A DNA stretch of 64,000 bases from an uncultured Granulosicoccaceae bacterium (GCA_937930305.1 CALGLE010000012.1:1-64000), one strand, 5' to 3'. Counted from the stretch's first letter, positions 26,875 to 36,525 are shown. Translations and numbers: made by a program. The notes: a model not told the origin generated them from the letters alone.

Positions 26875-29084
26875 GCCGTAGATCAATGACCAGTGCTGTT
26901 TGGATGGCGCTGTTGTTTGTGATTTTAATTGCGTCCTTGTATGTGCTGGGCACCATGGCGCTGCGCTTAGATCGCTACAGTCATTATTACGGTTGGTTGT
27001 TGTTAGCGAACGCTTTAGCGTTAACATTCATCGCCACGCTCATTGTTCTGAACGGTTGGCGTTTGGTCAATGAATGGCGTGCGCAGGTTGCCGGGTCGCG
27101 GCTGACGGTTAAGTTTGTCATCTTGTCGGTGATCCTGGCGCTCGTGCCGGTGTTACTGGTTTATGGATTCTCTGTGCGCTTTCTACGTGCGAACATTAAT
27201 AGTTATTTTGATGTTGAAATTGAACAAGCCCTAGATGATGCGCTGGAACTCAGTCGAGAGTCGCTGGGTTTACAAATGCGCACGCTGCAGCGTGAAACCT
27301 TAAACGTGGCAGACCAGCTAGTGGGGGTTAGCGATGGCTTGGCCGTCGTTGAATTGAACACACTCAGTGCCGACAGTGAAGCCTCAGAAATGACGTTGAT
27401 TGGGCCGGATAATCGCATTGTGGCATCCACCGGATTAACCGACAGATTGGCCGTGCAACCTGAACGCCCCGATGATGATTTGTTATCCCGAGCTAGGCGC
27501 GGTATTGGTTATGTGGGCGTTGACCCGGTCGGACAAAACGAACTGTACATTCGCGTGGTAACACCGGTGCTTTCGGATGATCCCACACGTGAGAATTCTG
27601 TGTTGCACGCCTTGTATCCCATCGCATCGCGTTCGGCAGAATTGGCAGAGAGTGTACAAACCAGCTATCAGCAGTATCGATCCTTGGTGTTTTTACGCAG
27701 GCCCATCACCGTCAGTACGATTCTCACCCTGTCCTTAGCCTTATTGTTATCGATGATGATGGCGGTGTGGTTTGCGTTTTATGCAGCCAGGCGAATGATG
27801 GCACCCGTGCATGAACTGGTGGAAGGTACTCGGGCGGTTGCTGAAGGAAATTTGCACACACGAATTTATAAAAAAAGTAAGAACGATGAATTGGGGTATT
27901 TAGTTCATTCCTTCAATTATATGACGCTGCAATTAGAACAGGCGCGTGACAAAACTGAACTCAGTCAAAGGGAGTTAGAAAGTCAACGCGCGTATTTGCA
28001 AGCGGTGCTTGGGCAAATCTCCTCAGGTGTTATAACCCTAGATAAAGATGGCGTGGTTAACACGGTGAATGAAGCGGCTGTGAGTATTTTGGGCGATGAA
28101 CTGAGGGAACTTACCGGTAAGCACATTACCGATGGGGCCACCTCATCAAACTTAACTGGGCAATTCTGCGATCAAATCGTTTCTTCAGAAGCCATTCAAT
28201 TGGCGGGTAGTGGGAGTGAGCATTGGTCTCGAGAAATGGGCGTTATGGCCAGTTCTGGGCGTCGGTTTTTATTTGTTCGAGGCGCTACTCTGGGCAGTAC
28301 CCCCTCAGCAACCTCGGACGCATCCGTGACAGAGAGCACGGGAACAGTTTTGGTCATTGATGACATGACTGGGTTGATAAGCGCTCAGCGTGATGCCGCT
28401 TGGAGTGAAGTCGCGCGGCGTTTGGCGCATGAGATCAAAAACCCACTCACCCCCATCCAACTCTCAGCTGAAAGACTGCGGCGAAAATTTAGCAAAAAGC
28501 TCGATGGCGAAGACACAGAACTACTTACCCGACTCACCGCCACCATAGAAAATCAAGTGGATTCAATGAAATCGATGGTGAACGCATTTGCTGCCTATGC
28601 GTCGACGCCGCAGCTGACGCGGGTTCCGACCAACCCGAATGAGCTTATCCGGGAAGTGATCGAGCTGTACCAGGAAACCAAAGGAATAAGCTTTGAGCTT
28701 GATTTGATGGGCTCTGTGAAGGACTTACCGCTGGATGCGCCCAGATTTCGGCAATTGGTTCATAACCTAATCAAAAACGCTCTAGAGGCTCAAGCAGAGC
28801 AATCCGACCCGCAAGTGCGTATCATCACCCGTGTACATGGTCAGACTACCCATCGGATGCTTGAAATTCGGATTGAAGATCGAGGAGCGGGCTTTGCGCT
28901 GGATTCGCTTGGGCGAGTCTTTGAACCCTACGTCACGTCTAAATCCAAAGGCACAGGGCTGGGGTTAGCCATCGTGAAAAAGATCGTTGAAGAACACGAT
29001 GGCACCATTGAAGCGGCCAACCGAAGTGAGGGTGGCGCGGTTATTAGCATGCGGATCCCATACCCCAGTGGTTTAGGGACTTAA
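26859..29084 (+). CDS. ntrY: NtrY-like sensor histidine kinase
   Basis: A 741-residue inner-membrane kinase. It has several N-terminal membrane helices, a periplasmic loop, another helix near 285-305 and a HAMP domain (MAPVHELVEGTRAVAEGNLHTRI). A PAS domain follows (LQAVLGQISSGVITLDKDGVV). The HisKA dimerisation helix carries the phospho-acceptor in RRLAHEIKNPLTPIQLSAERL (near residue 525). The catalytic domain shows HNLIKNALEAQ, EDRGAGF and GTGLGLAIVKKI. The cognate regulator follows after 11 bases. The stimulus is unknown; position before trkAH hints at a link to ion or membrane stress, which is inference. Confidence 0.9.
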   Translation: MASVLSRRSMTSAVWMALLFVILIASLYVLGTMALRLDRYSHYYGWLLLANALALTFIATLIVLNGWRLVNEWRAQVAGSRLTVKFVILSVILALVPVLLVYGFSVRFLRANINSYFDVEIEQALDDALELSRESLGLQMRTLQRETLNVADQLVGVSDGLAVVELNTLSADSEASEMTLIGPDNRIVASTGLTDRLAVQPERPDDDLLSRARRGIGYVGVDPVGQNELYIRVVTPVLSDDPTRENSVLHALYPIASRSAELAESVQTSYQQYRSLVFLRRPITVSTILTLSLALLLSMMMAVWFAFYAARRMMAPVHELVEGTRAVAEGNLHTRIYKKSKNDELGYLVHSFNYMTLQLEQARDKTELSQRELESQRAYLQAVLGQISSGVITLDKDGVVNTVNEAAVSILGDELRELTGKHITDGATSSNLTGQFCDQIVSSEAIQLAGSGSEHWSREMGVMASSGRRFLFVRGATLGSTPSATSDASVTESTGTVLVIDDMTGLISAQRDAAWSEVARRLAHEIKNPLTPIQLSAERLRRKFSKKLDGEDTELLTRLTATIENQVDSMKSMVNAFAAYASTPQLTRVPTNPNELIREVIELYQETKGISFELDLMGSVKDLPLDAPRFRQLVHNLIKNALEAQAEQSDPQVRIITRVHGQTTHRMLEIRIEDRGAGFALDSLGRVFEPYVTSKSKGTGLGLAIVKKIVEEHDGTIEAANRSEGGAVISMRIPYPSGLGT

Positions 29085-29095
29085 GGAGGCGATGT

Positions 29096-30457
29096 GTGAA
29101 CGGTAACTCCGTGCTCGTCGTTGACGATGAGCCAGATATTCGCAATTTGTTGCAAGAGATCCTTGAAGACGAAGGCTATAACGTCTCAACGGCAGACAAC
29201 GCAGCGGCTGCGCAACATTGCATTTCAGAATCAACACCGGACTTGGTATTACTGGATATTTGGATGCCAGACACCGATGGCGTGACGTTGTTGAAAATGT
29301 GGCAAGGCTCTGGGGAATTAGCCTTTCCGGTCATCATGATATCGGGTCACGGCACGGTAGAAACCGCTGTTGAAGCCACGCGCCACGGAGCGGTGGACTT
29401 CATTGAGAAACCGGTTTCACTGGCCAAACTGCTACTCACGGTAGAAAAAGCTCTAGCCGAGGGTCAGGCAGCCAACAGCGACGCCTCGGGCAGGTCGGTT
29501 GTGAAGCGATTGCCGTTGTTGGCTGGCGACAGCGCCTACATGAAATCCATTCAAGATCAAGTGCATGTGCAGTCTCAACGCTCAGACACCTTACTGTTAA
29601 TTGGTGAGCCCGGCAGTGGGCGGGTGTTGTTTGCGCAGAACGTACACGATGCGAATCAGCAAATTCATGGCCCCTTCATACAGTTGCGCTGCGATACCTT
29701 ATCCACATCGCATTCAGTGCGAGAGCTTTGCGGTGAAGAAACCGACGGCACTATTAGCATGGGTTACTTGGAATCGGCAAACACCGGAACCTTATTCTTA
29801 ACCGATATCGATCATTTGCCATCAGCGGCTCAAGAATGCATTCGAGCCGCCATAGAACAACAAGGTTTCACACGGGTGGGAGGCACTCAACGTGTGCCGT
29901 TTCGCGCACGTGTTATGGCTTCAGCTCGAGCCGATATCCAGCCTGCGGTTAAAGAGGGTCGTTTGGATGCCACCTTAGCGCGCTTGGTATCCAGCGATAC
30001 ACTGAACTTGAAACCCCTGCGGGAACACCCGGAAGATATTCCCACCATGTTGGAAGCGTTCGTTAATTGGCATGTGGAAGAGGAGGGTTTGCCCTACCGA
30101 CATTTCACGGTTGGTGCGCAAAACCGGCTACGTAATTTGGACTGGCCTGGCAATTTGCTGGAACTAAAAAACTTGGTACAGCGCATATTACTCATTGGCG
30201 GACCCGCTGAAATAGATGTGTCTGAAGTTAATCGTGCGCTAGGGGTTGTGCCGGCGGCAGAAACCTCACTGACGTTACGTCACGACTTACCGCTGCGAGA
30301 AGCTCGGGCGGATTTTGAAAGACAGTACTTATTGAAATGCTTGGCGGAAGCCCAAGGCAACATTGGCGACTTGGCCAAGCATGTGGGCATGGAACGCACT
30401 CATTTGTATCGCAAGCTGCGTAATCTCAACATCGACCTAGACAAGGTCCGAGAGTAG
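29096..30457 (+). CDS. ntrX: NtrX-like response regulator with degenerate AAA+ domain
   Basis: A 453-residue regulator with a normal receiver domain (phospho-acceptor D54 in LVLLDIWMPD, VIMISGHGTVETAV) and a C-terminal Fis-type helix-turn-helix (GNIGDLAKHVGMERTHLYRKL). The central AAA+ domain is eroded. The Walker A lysine is replaced (GEPGSGRVLF), the Walker B acids read GTLFLTDID instead of DE, and the GAFTGA loop that contacts sigma-54 is gone. It therefore probably binds DNA under phosphorylation control but does not remodel sigma-54 holoenzyme. GTG start, seven bases after AAGGAGG. Confidence 0.88.
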   Translation: MNGNSVLVVDDEPDIRNLLQEILEDEGYNVSTADNAAAAQHCISESTPDLVLLDIWMPDTDGVTLLKMWQGSGELAFPVIMISGHGTVETAVEATRHGAVDFIEKPVSLAKLLLTVEKALAEGQAANSDASGRSVVKRLPLLAGDSAYMKSIQDQVHVQSQRSDTLLLIGEPGSGRVLFAQNVHDANQQIHGPFIQLRCDTLSTSHSVRELCGEETDGTISMGYLESANTGTLFLTDIDHLPSAAQECIRAAIEQQGFTRVGGTQRVPFRARVMASARADIQPAVKEGRLDATLARLVSSDTLNLKPLREHPEDIPTMLEAFVNWHVEEEGLPYRHFTVGAQNRLRNLDWPGNLLELKNLVQRILLIGGPAEIDVSEVNRALGVVPAAETSLTLRHDLPLREARADFERQYLLKCLAEAQGNIGDLAKHVGMERTHLYRKLRNLNIDLDKVRE

Positions 30458-30470
30458 TCGTCTCTTAATC

Positions 30471-31844
30471 ATGAAAATCATTGTTCTAGGGGCGGGTCAG
30501 GTAGGTTCCACTGTGGCGCAAAGTCTTGCGTCAGAGGACAACGACGTAACCGTTGTCGACACCAATGAACAGGTGTTGCGCGATCTAGGTGCACGGCTTG
30601 ATTTAGGGACCGTGTGCGGTGCCGCATCTTATCCCGATGTTCTAAGGCGTGCCGGTGCCGAAGACGCAGACATGATCATCGCTGCCACCGATTCAGATGA
30701 AACCAATATTGTGGCGATGCAAGTGGCGTATTCCTTATTCCACACCCCACAAAAAATTGCACGTGTGCGTTCGGTGGAATACACACGCGAACGTAATTTG
30801 TTCAATAACGATCATATTCCTATCAACGTACTCATCAGCCCCGAACAACTGGTGACGGATCACATACAACGCATCATTGAACACCCCGGTGCTTTACAGG
30901 TCATCGATTTTGCTGACGGCTTGGTGCGGTTGGTGGGCGTATCGGTGCAAGAGGGTGCCCCCATGGCGAATCAGCCGATGGCGCGGCTAACCGGCCTGTT
31001 GGGTGATATCGAAGCCCGAGTTGTGGCCATATACCGAGATGAAGACAGCATCATTGCCGATGGAAACACGGTGGTTGAAGTTGATGATGTGGTGTTTTAT
31101 CTCGGGAACCGTAAACACACCAGCACCATCATGGAACAGTTTCACCACGATGAATTACCGGTGCGCAGTGTCATGATTGCGGGCGCTGGAAATATTGGTT
31201 TTCGCTTGGCTCAAAAACTTGAACGTAACTACAACGTTAAGGTTGTGGAAGCGGATAAAAGTCGGAATGACTTTGCTGCGGGTGAATTATCGTATGCCTT
31301 GGTTTTACAGGGGGATGCGGCCAATCATGATTTGCTAGCAGAAGAAAATGTCAGTGAAACGGATGTTTTTTGCGCGCTGACGAACGATGACGAGGCGAAC
31401 ATTCTTTCGGCCATGCTTGCCAAGCGCATGGGTGCGAGAAAAATCATGTCATTGATCAATCGACCGGCGTATGTGGATTTGGTTGAACGCGATATCATCG
31501 ATGTCGCCATTTCACCTCAACAAATCACCATTGGTGCTTTGTTAACGCACATTCGTCGAGGTGATGTGGTGGCCGTGCATTCATTGCGCAAAGGCCGGGC
31601 CGAAGCATTAGAAGGTGTGGCTCACGGCGATGAAGAAACCTCAAAATTAGTGGGGCGTACCATTGCCGATATCGATTTGCCATCCAGTGCCGCCATTGGT
31701 GCTGTTGTTCGCGGCGAAGAAGTGTTGATTGCGCATCATGATTTAGTGATTGAAGCGGAAGATCATCTCATTGTATTGATAACGAATAAGCAACAAATCC
31801 ACGACGTTGAAGTGTTATTCCAAGTTGGCGTGACCTTTATCTGA
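30471..31844 (+). CDS. trkA: Trk potassium uptake regulator TrkA
   Basis: TrkA is the NAD(H)-binding cytosolic subunit that gates the TrkH potassium channel. The 457 residues contain two RCK modules, each with a Rossmann nucleotide site: IIVLGAGQVGSTVAQSLA near the start and VMIAGAGNIGFRLAQKLE near 225. Each is followed by a TrkA-C domain. The gene lies 13 bases after the ntrX-like gene and 37 bases before trkH, so potassium uptake is probably expressed with the formylation/RsmB operon. Confidence 0.97.
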   Translation: MKIIVLGAGQVGSTVAQSLASEDNDVTVVDTNEQVLRDLGARLDLGTVCGAASYPDVLRRAGAEDADMIIAATDSDETNIVAMQVAYSLFHTPQKIARVRSVEYTRERNLFNNDHIPINVLISPEQLVTDHIQRIIEHPGALQVIDFADGLVRLVGVSVQEGAPMANQPMARLTGLLGDIEARVVAIYRDEDSIIADGNTVVEVDDVVFYLGNRKHTSTIMEQFHHDELPVRSVMIAGAGNIGFRLAQKLERNYNVKVVEADKSRNDFAAGELSYALVLQGDAANHDLLAEENVSETDVFCALTNDDEANILSAMLAKRMGARKIMSLINRPAYVDLVERDIIDVAISPQQITIGALLTHIRRGDVVAVHSLRKGRAEALEGVAHGDEETSKLVGRTIADIDLPSSAAIGAVVRGEEVLIAHHDLVIEAEDHLIVLITNKQQIHDVEVLFQVGVTFI

Positions 31845-31881
31845 TGTGGGTGAATCGCGCCGACTCGGTTAGGGGCTGCGT

Positions 31882-33387
31882 ATGAGCAGCCCAGTGCAAA
31901 GTAAAGTGGTGCTACGCGTGCTGGGCTCGTTGTTGTCGATGTTCAGCATCACCATGTTGCCACCGGTTGTTGTGGGGCTGGTGTATCGGGACGGTGCCAT
32001 CCTGCCGTTTGTGCTTGCGTTTTTTACCACACTCATCACCGGACTCTTGTTGTTGTATCCCGTGAAAGAGGAGAAAGCCTCGCTGAGGCTACGCGATGGG
32101 TTCGTGGTTGTGGTGATGTTCTGGACGGTGTTGTCGGTGTTTGGTGGTTTGCCGTTTTTACTTTCACCCGAATTGGACTTATCGTTTGCCGCCGCCATTT
32201 TTGAATCGGTGTCTGGCTTAACAACGACGGGGGCAACCTTAATCGTTGGCTTGGATGAATTGCCGCATTCGATTTTGTTTTATCGTCAGCAAATGCAATG
32301 GTTGGGTGGGATGGGGATCATCGTACTGGCCATTGCTATATTGCCGATGCTAAACATCGGCGGCATGCAACTGTATCGCGCCGAAACCCCCGGTGTAAAT
32401 AAAGACAAACTCACCCCTCGTATTGCCGGTACCGCAAAAGCCCTTTGGTATATCTATTTGGGTTTAACCACCTGCTGTGCGCTGGCCTATTACTTAGCGG
32501 GCATGAACGCCTTTGATGCTATTGGGCACAGTTTTTCAACCGTTGCAATTGGCGGATTCTCGACTCACGACGCCAGCATTGGGCATTTTGATAGTTCGAA
32601 GATTGAAATGATTGCGGTGCTGTTTATGTTGATATCAGGGGTGAATTTTGCTTTGCACTTTATGGTGTTTCGGGGGCTCTCGAGCCGAAAAAATCGTGGT
32701 GTTCGCACCTGGTCATTAAAGAACCTAGCGTTTAAACAATACCGAAACGATGAAGAGTTTCGTGTGTATCTAGGCCTGTTGATTGTGCTAACCATAATCA
32801 CCAGTACCTATCTGTACACCACAAATACCAGTAAATTATCCGACTCCTTTTTTGATGGATTGTTTCACGTCGTCTCGATAGGAACCACAACCGGCTACAC
32901 ATCAGCAGAATATTTTAATTGGCCAGGTTTCTTGCCCGTTCTATTACTATTCGCCAGTTTTGTTGGTGGTTGTGCGGGTTCAACCGGTGGCGGAATGAAA
33001 GTTATTCGCGTATTACTTTTATTCAAACAAGGCCAACGAGAATTAAAACGCCTGTTGCATCCCAGTGCAAACATCATGGTTAAGGTGGGCACCCGAGCCA
33101 TTCCCAATCAAACCATTGATGTGGTGTGGGGGTTTTTCGCTACTTATTTAGCACTGCTGGCCATTATGTTGTTGCTGCTCATGGCCAATGGATTAGATCA
33201 AGAAACGGCATTCTCTGCCGTGGTTGCGTGCTTAAACAATTTAGGTCCAGGACTCGGGCAGGTGGCGGCTAACTACTCTTCGCTAAGTGACTTTTCTCTG
33301 ACGGTATTAAGCATGGCGATGCTGTTTGGTCGATTAGAAATATTTACTTTGTTGGTGTTGTTTACACCTGCGTTCTGGAAGTCTTAG
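31882..33387 (+). CDS. trkH: Trk potassium transport channel subunit TrkH
   Basis: A 501-residue polytopic membrane protein of the Trk/Ktr family. The pore-loop signature segments can be read: ESVSGLTTTGATLIVG, HSFSTVAIGGFSTHD, HVVSIGTTTGYTSAEYFNWP and the last filter near CLNNLGPGLGQVAANYSSLS. GCAGSTGGGMKVIRVLLLFKQG is the typical loop before the last helices. It forms the K+ pore controlled by TrkA. Confidence 0.97.
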   Translation: MSSPVQSKVVLRVLGSLLSMFSITMLPPVVVGLVYRDGAILPFVLAFFTTLITGLLLLYPVKEEKASLRLRDGFVVVVMFWTVLSVFGGLPFLLSPELDLSFAAAIFESVSGLTTTGATLIVGLDELPHSILFYRQQMQWLGGMGIIVLAIAILPMLNIGGMQLYRAETPGVNKDKLTPRIAGTAKALWYIYLGLTTCCALAYYLAGMNAFDAIGHSFSTVAIGGFSTHDASIGHFDSSKIEMIAVLFMLISGVNFALHFMVFRGLSSRKNRGVRTWSLKNLAFKQYRNDEEFRVYLGLLIVLTIITSTYLYTTNTSKLSDSFFDGLFHVVSIGTTTGYTSAEYFNWPGFLPVLLLFASFVGGCAGSTGGGMKVIRVLLLFKQGQRELKRLLHPSANIMVKVGTRAIPNQTIDVVWGFFATYLALLAIMLLLLMANGLDQETAFSAVVACLNNLGPGLGQVAANYSSLSDFSLTVLSMAMLFGRLEIFTLLVLFTPAFWKS

Positions 33388-33401
33388 GCTCGCCCGTCTT
33401 C

Positions 33402-33962
33402 ATGTCGAATTCAGACGATTCGCCTTTGCCATCCAAACTGGCCACCAAGTGGAACGTTCGGCACCAACATGCTCAGCAGCACAGTAGCGATAATCCTATT
33501 CCTGCCTCCGTACTAAGCGAACAAGTGCATCTACTACCCGCAAATGGGGATGCGTTAGATTTGGCAGCGGGAAGAGGGGGCAACGCCCGATTTTTGCAAG
33601 AGCGCGGATTTAACACGCACGCTTGGGATTTATCCGAAGTTGCCATGGATGAATTGAAGTGCGCGAACCCGGCCATTCAAACCCAAGTGCGTGATGTGAT
33701 AAAAAGCCCTCCGCACAGTGACACGTTTGACGTCATTACGGTAAGCCGTTTTTTGGATCGCTCGCTGTGCCCAAGCATAGAAAAAGCCCTTCGCCCAGGT
33801 GGTGTGTTGTTCTATCAAACGTTCACGCGAGGGTTGTCTAATCCGGACTTTCTATTAAAGCCCAATGAGCTGCTGCGCTTGTTCCCCAATCTTCATGTGC
33901 AGTATTTCAGCGATTCCACCGAAGGCAGCGAAAGCCAGTTGGTGGCCATACGAGTGTCTTAG
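33402..33962 (+). CDS. SAM-dependent methyltransferase (TehB/UbiG-like)
   Basis: A 186-residue class I methyltransferase. Motif I is seen as ALDLAAGRGGNARFLQERGF and the acidic residue after strand 2 as AWDLSEVAMDEL. FDVITVSRFLDRSL and ALRPGGVLFYQTFTRG are post-motifs. Close relatives are annotated as tellurite-resistance TehB-like or ubiquinone-type methyltransferases, but the substrate cannot be fixed. It starts 14 bases after trkH and may be the distal part of that operon. Confidence 0.85.
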   Translation: MSNSDDSPLPSKLATKWNVRHQHAQQHSSDNPIPASVLSEQVHLLPANGDALDLAAGRGGNARFLQERGFNTHAWDLSEVAMDELKCANPAIQTQVRDVIKSPPHSDTFDVITVSRFLDRSLCPSIEKALRPGGVLFYQTFTRGLSNPDFLLKPNELLRLFPNLHVQYFSDSTEGSESQLVAIRVS

Positions 33963-33970
33963 TTCATACC

Positions 33971-34942
33971 ATGTTTGCATCGAACACAGCCTATGGAAAA
34001 CCACCACTGGGTCCAAATACTTGGTTGACTTGGTTAGCTGCAGGCTTGTTATCTCTGATCAGTTTTCTGCCGTTGTTTATAACTCGGACCATGGCGTCAG
34101 GCTTGTCCACCTTGTACACCCAAAAGTTGGGTCGTAACAGTCGTCACGTCCGAACCGTGCATATAAATTTAAAAGCCTGCTACCCCGAGTTAGATGACGC
34201 AGAGCGAGATGCCTTAGCACACCGTTATTTTACAACCTTAATGTTGACGGTTTTACGCATGCCGCAACAATGGTGGCGAGGTGAAGCGTATTTACGGCGC
34301 AACACGGTTGTCTATGGACTTGAAGCGGTGCGCCAAGCGCGTGAACAAGGTGAGGCCTGCGTGTTCTTAATTTCGCATACCGTTAGTTTGGATGCGGGGA
34401 TGATTAAGCTGTCTTTAGATCTTCCATTAGTCGGATTTTACAAACCCTTTAATAATCCGGTGGTGGATTGGCTAGTGCTTCGTGCACGCTTGCGATTTGG
34501 TGGCAAGCCCTTTGCTCGCGGGCAAGGCTTTCGTCAAATAATTCGCCAGATGAAGCAGCATGAAATTCTGTGTTATTTGTGCGATGAAGATTATGGACCT
34601 GAAGCCTCGGTGTTTGCCCCATTTTTTGGTCATGAAAAGGCGACTTTGAAAATGTTGCCAAAAATCGTGAAACATACCCAGGCAAACGTTTATCCCATGG
34701 CCACCTATTTGAATATCAGCACAGGCCTTTATGAAGTGCACATTCAACCGGCTATTGAGAATTATCCCACCGGTGATGACGTGCGCGATGCGGCTGCTTT
34801 GAACGATGCCATTGTGGCCAGCGTTCGTCAGGACCCCAGTCAGTATCTGTGGAAGTTGCAGCTGTTTAGAAGTTGCCCGCATGGGAAAGACTCACGCTAT
34901 AAGCAAGTAGAACGTGGTGAGTTAGAACCTGAGTCTATGTAA
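33971..34942 (+). CDS. LpxL/HtrB-type lipid A acyltransferase homologue
   Basis: A 323-residue membrane-anchored acyltransferase of the lysophospholipid/lipid A late-acyltransferase family. An N-terminal helix (LAAGLLSLISFLPLFI) precedes the catalytic HX4D motif in VFLISHTVSLDAGMIKL. GFYKPFNNPVVDWLVLRAR and the late YLWKLQLFRSCPHGKD match the family layout. A second member, more like LpxL proper, lies at 46658-47605. This one may add a secondary acyl chain to lipid A or act on another glycolipid. It starts eight bases after the methyltransferase gene. Confidence 0.85.
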   Translation: MFASNTAYGKPPLGPNTWLTWLAAGLLSLISFLPLFITRTMASGLSTLYTQKLGRNSRHVRTVHINLKACYPELDDAERDALAHRYFTTLMLTVLRMPQQWWRGEAYLRRNTVVYGLEAVRQAREQGEACVFLISHTVSLDAGMIKLSLDLPLVGFYKPFNNPVVDWLVLRARLRFGGKPFARGQGFRQIIRQMKQHEILCYLCDEDYGPEASVFAPFFGHEKATLKMLPKIVKHTQANVYPMATYLNISTGLYEVHIQPAIENYPTGDDVRDAAALNDAIVASVRQDPSQYLWKLQLFRSCPHGKDSRYKQVERGELEPESM

Positions 34943-35043
34943 TTTCTTTGTGTGAGCGCAAGGCAAGATATGCTTGATCAGTTGTATAGTTGAGCATGCG
35001 TGAATAGTTGAAGTGAGCGCGAGTGTGTAACGTAAGGATATCC

Positions 35044-35499
35044 ATGAGAAATGTATTAATAAATACGGGTTTGATTTTGTTACTCATCGGTTCTAGCCCG
35101 GCCTCTGCGAATGGGCTTAAACACCGGCTAGGCGTTGGAATTCAGTACGGTGGCATCGTCGGCTATCAAAGTTCTATCAATTCAGGGCGAAATAATTTTC
35201 GGGTCAGTGTGGGCTTGTCAGGCTTAACTCTGGGCTATGAGCGGCATGTTGGTTCTCGTATGTCTTTAGGTCTACAAACGTTCGCCAATCAGTCGCTCAC
35301 CGGTTACGGTGTCAACGTGAATTACCATTGGAATGCGCAAACTGAACCGGGATGGGTGTTTGGCCTTGATGTTTATCAAGCGTACAACTCTGCAGAAATC
35401 GCGATTGATGCGTATTTTGATTTATTGTTTGATGATGCCATTGATTTTGATGCAGAGCTTAAGTCGGGTGCGTTCGCATCTGTTGGTTACCAGTTCTAG
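35044..35499 (+). CDS. Small predicted outer-membrane beta-barrel protein
   Basis: No named family is recognised. From the ATG at 35044, preceded by TAAGGA, the protein has 151 residues, with a signal peptide (LINTGLILLLIGSSPASANG). Alternating strands rich in Gly and aromatics follow (FRVSVGLSGLTLGYERHVG, GYGVNVNYHWNAQ), and it ends in aromatic Phe (VGYQF), the usual outer-membrane assembly signal. The track start at 35023 would add seven residues before the signal peptide and is less likely. An eight-stranded barrel would fit the length. Confidence 0.6.
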   Translation: MRNVLINTGLILLLIGSSPASANGLKHRLGVGIQYGGIVGYQSSINSGRNNFRVSVGLSGLTLGYERHVGSRMSLGLQTFANQSLTGYGVNVNYHWNAQTEPGWVFGLDVYQAYNSAEIAIDAYFDLLFDDAIDFDAELKSGAFASVGYQF

Positions 35500-35527
35500 T
35501 TACTAGTCATAGTAGGGGCGGTTTGTC

Positions 35528-36259
35528 ATGACTTACATCGTCACGGGTGCGTCTTCGGGAATCGGTCATGCTGTGGCTTCGTCCTTACTGCTTCAGGGTC
35601 AATCAGTGGTTGCCGTTGCGCGTGATGAAGCCCGACTGAACACGCTAGTGCAGCATGCTTCTGAAAATTTAAAGATCGTGGTAGCTGATCTGTCAACTGA
35701 CCAAGGGTTGGAATCCCTCATTCAATCGGTGAGTTCGATTAAACAATTGGCTGGAATCGTTCACGCAGCCGGTTCACACATTGATCTTGAAGCCTATTCG
35801 CAAATTAATGCGGAAAAAATGTGTGTTGACTTTTTTGTCCATGTGACCACACCCATAAGCATTAACAATCGATTAGTTAATAAATTTGTGGGCGCTAGCA
35901 TTCTGTTTATTGATTCTTACTCTGCCAGTAATCTGCGAGTGGGTTGGAGCGGTTACTCCATTATTAAATCAGCGGCTCAAATGGCAGCTCGGGCTGCAGC
36001 GGCCGAGCTAAAGCAATCCCGTGTTATTCGTGTTTTTCCTGGAGCGGTGCGCACCCCATTGGTTGAAACCGTGCTCTCATCCAAGCAAACCACGCCGGTG
36101 GTAGAGCTGTTCAAACAAATAGAGGCGGACGGGAACGTCAATGAGGCAAGTGAGGTGGGCCAATTTATCGCGAACATTTTAATCCATGCCACATCCAAGC
36201 AGTTGCTTGAACGTGAGTTATGGGATTTTAATAACGTAACGGATCAAATTTTTGATTGA
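35528..36259 (+). CDS. Short-chain dehydrogenase/reductase
   Basis: A 243-residue SDR with the cofactor motif TGASSGIGHAVA, an NNAG-equivalent reading VHAAGS, the catalytic serine region ILFIDSYSAS and the YxxxK pair in GYSIIKSAAQMAA. FPGAVRTPLVE is the usual loop after strand 6. The arginine after strand 2 (AVARDEARL) suggests NADP(H). The substrate is unknown. It stands between the barrel protein and the damaged VOC gene. Confidence 0.88.
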   Translation: MTYIVTGASSGIGHAVASSLLLQGQSVVAVARDEARLNTLVQHASENLKIVVADLSTDQGLESLIQSVSSIKQLAGIVHAAGSHIDLEAYSQINAEKMCVDFFVHVTTPISINNRLVNKFVGASILFIDSYSASNLRVGWSGYSIIKSAAQMAARAAAAELKQSRVIRVFPGAVRTPLVETVLSSKQTTPVVELFKQIEADGNVNEASEVGQFIANILIHATSKQLLERELWDFNNVTDQIFD

Positions 36260-36273
36260 AGTGAGTACAGTCT

Positions 36274-36465
36274 ATGGCAACACTTAAAAAAATAAGCCCG
36301 ATTGTTCCTGTGTCGAATCTTTCGCAATCGATTGCGTTTTTCGTTGATGCCTTAGGGTTTGAAGTTCGCGCACCCTTTGATACCGACTATGGGCAACGAG
36401 AGTTTCATGTCATTGACCCGGATGTGTTGCTGTTGTCTTTTGGCGAGCCCAAAAACACTCAGTAG
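36274..36465 (+). pseudogene. VOC/glyoxalase-family gene with internal deletion
   Basis: The 63-residue ORF joins the first strand-helix of a VOC domain (ISPIVPVSNLSQSIAFFVDALGFEVR) directly to the final strands (DYGQREFHVIDPDVLLLSFGEP). A complete domain has about 50 more residues between these parts. The join is in frame and there is no stop. The glycine normally in DPDGNLL has become valine. The product would lack most of the active-site cradle. It starts 15 bases after the SDR gene, so it may still be transcribed. Confidence 0.7.
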
Positions 36466-36525
36466 GTTGTTGAAGAGCATCATAACCTATTGAATTATAA
36501 TTAAAAATAAAATATATTGAGGGCA

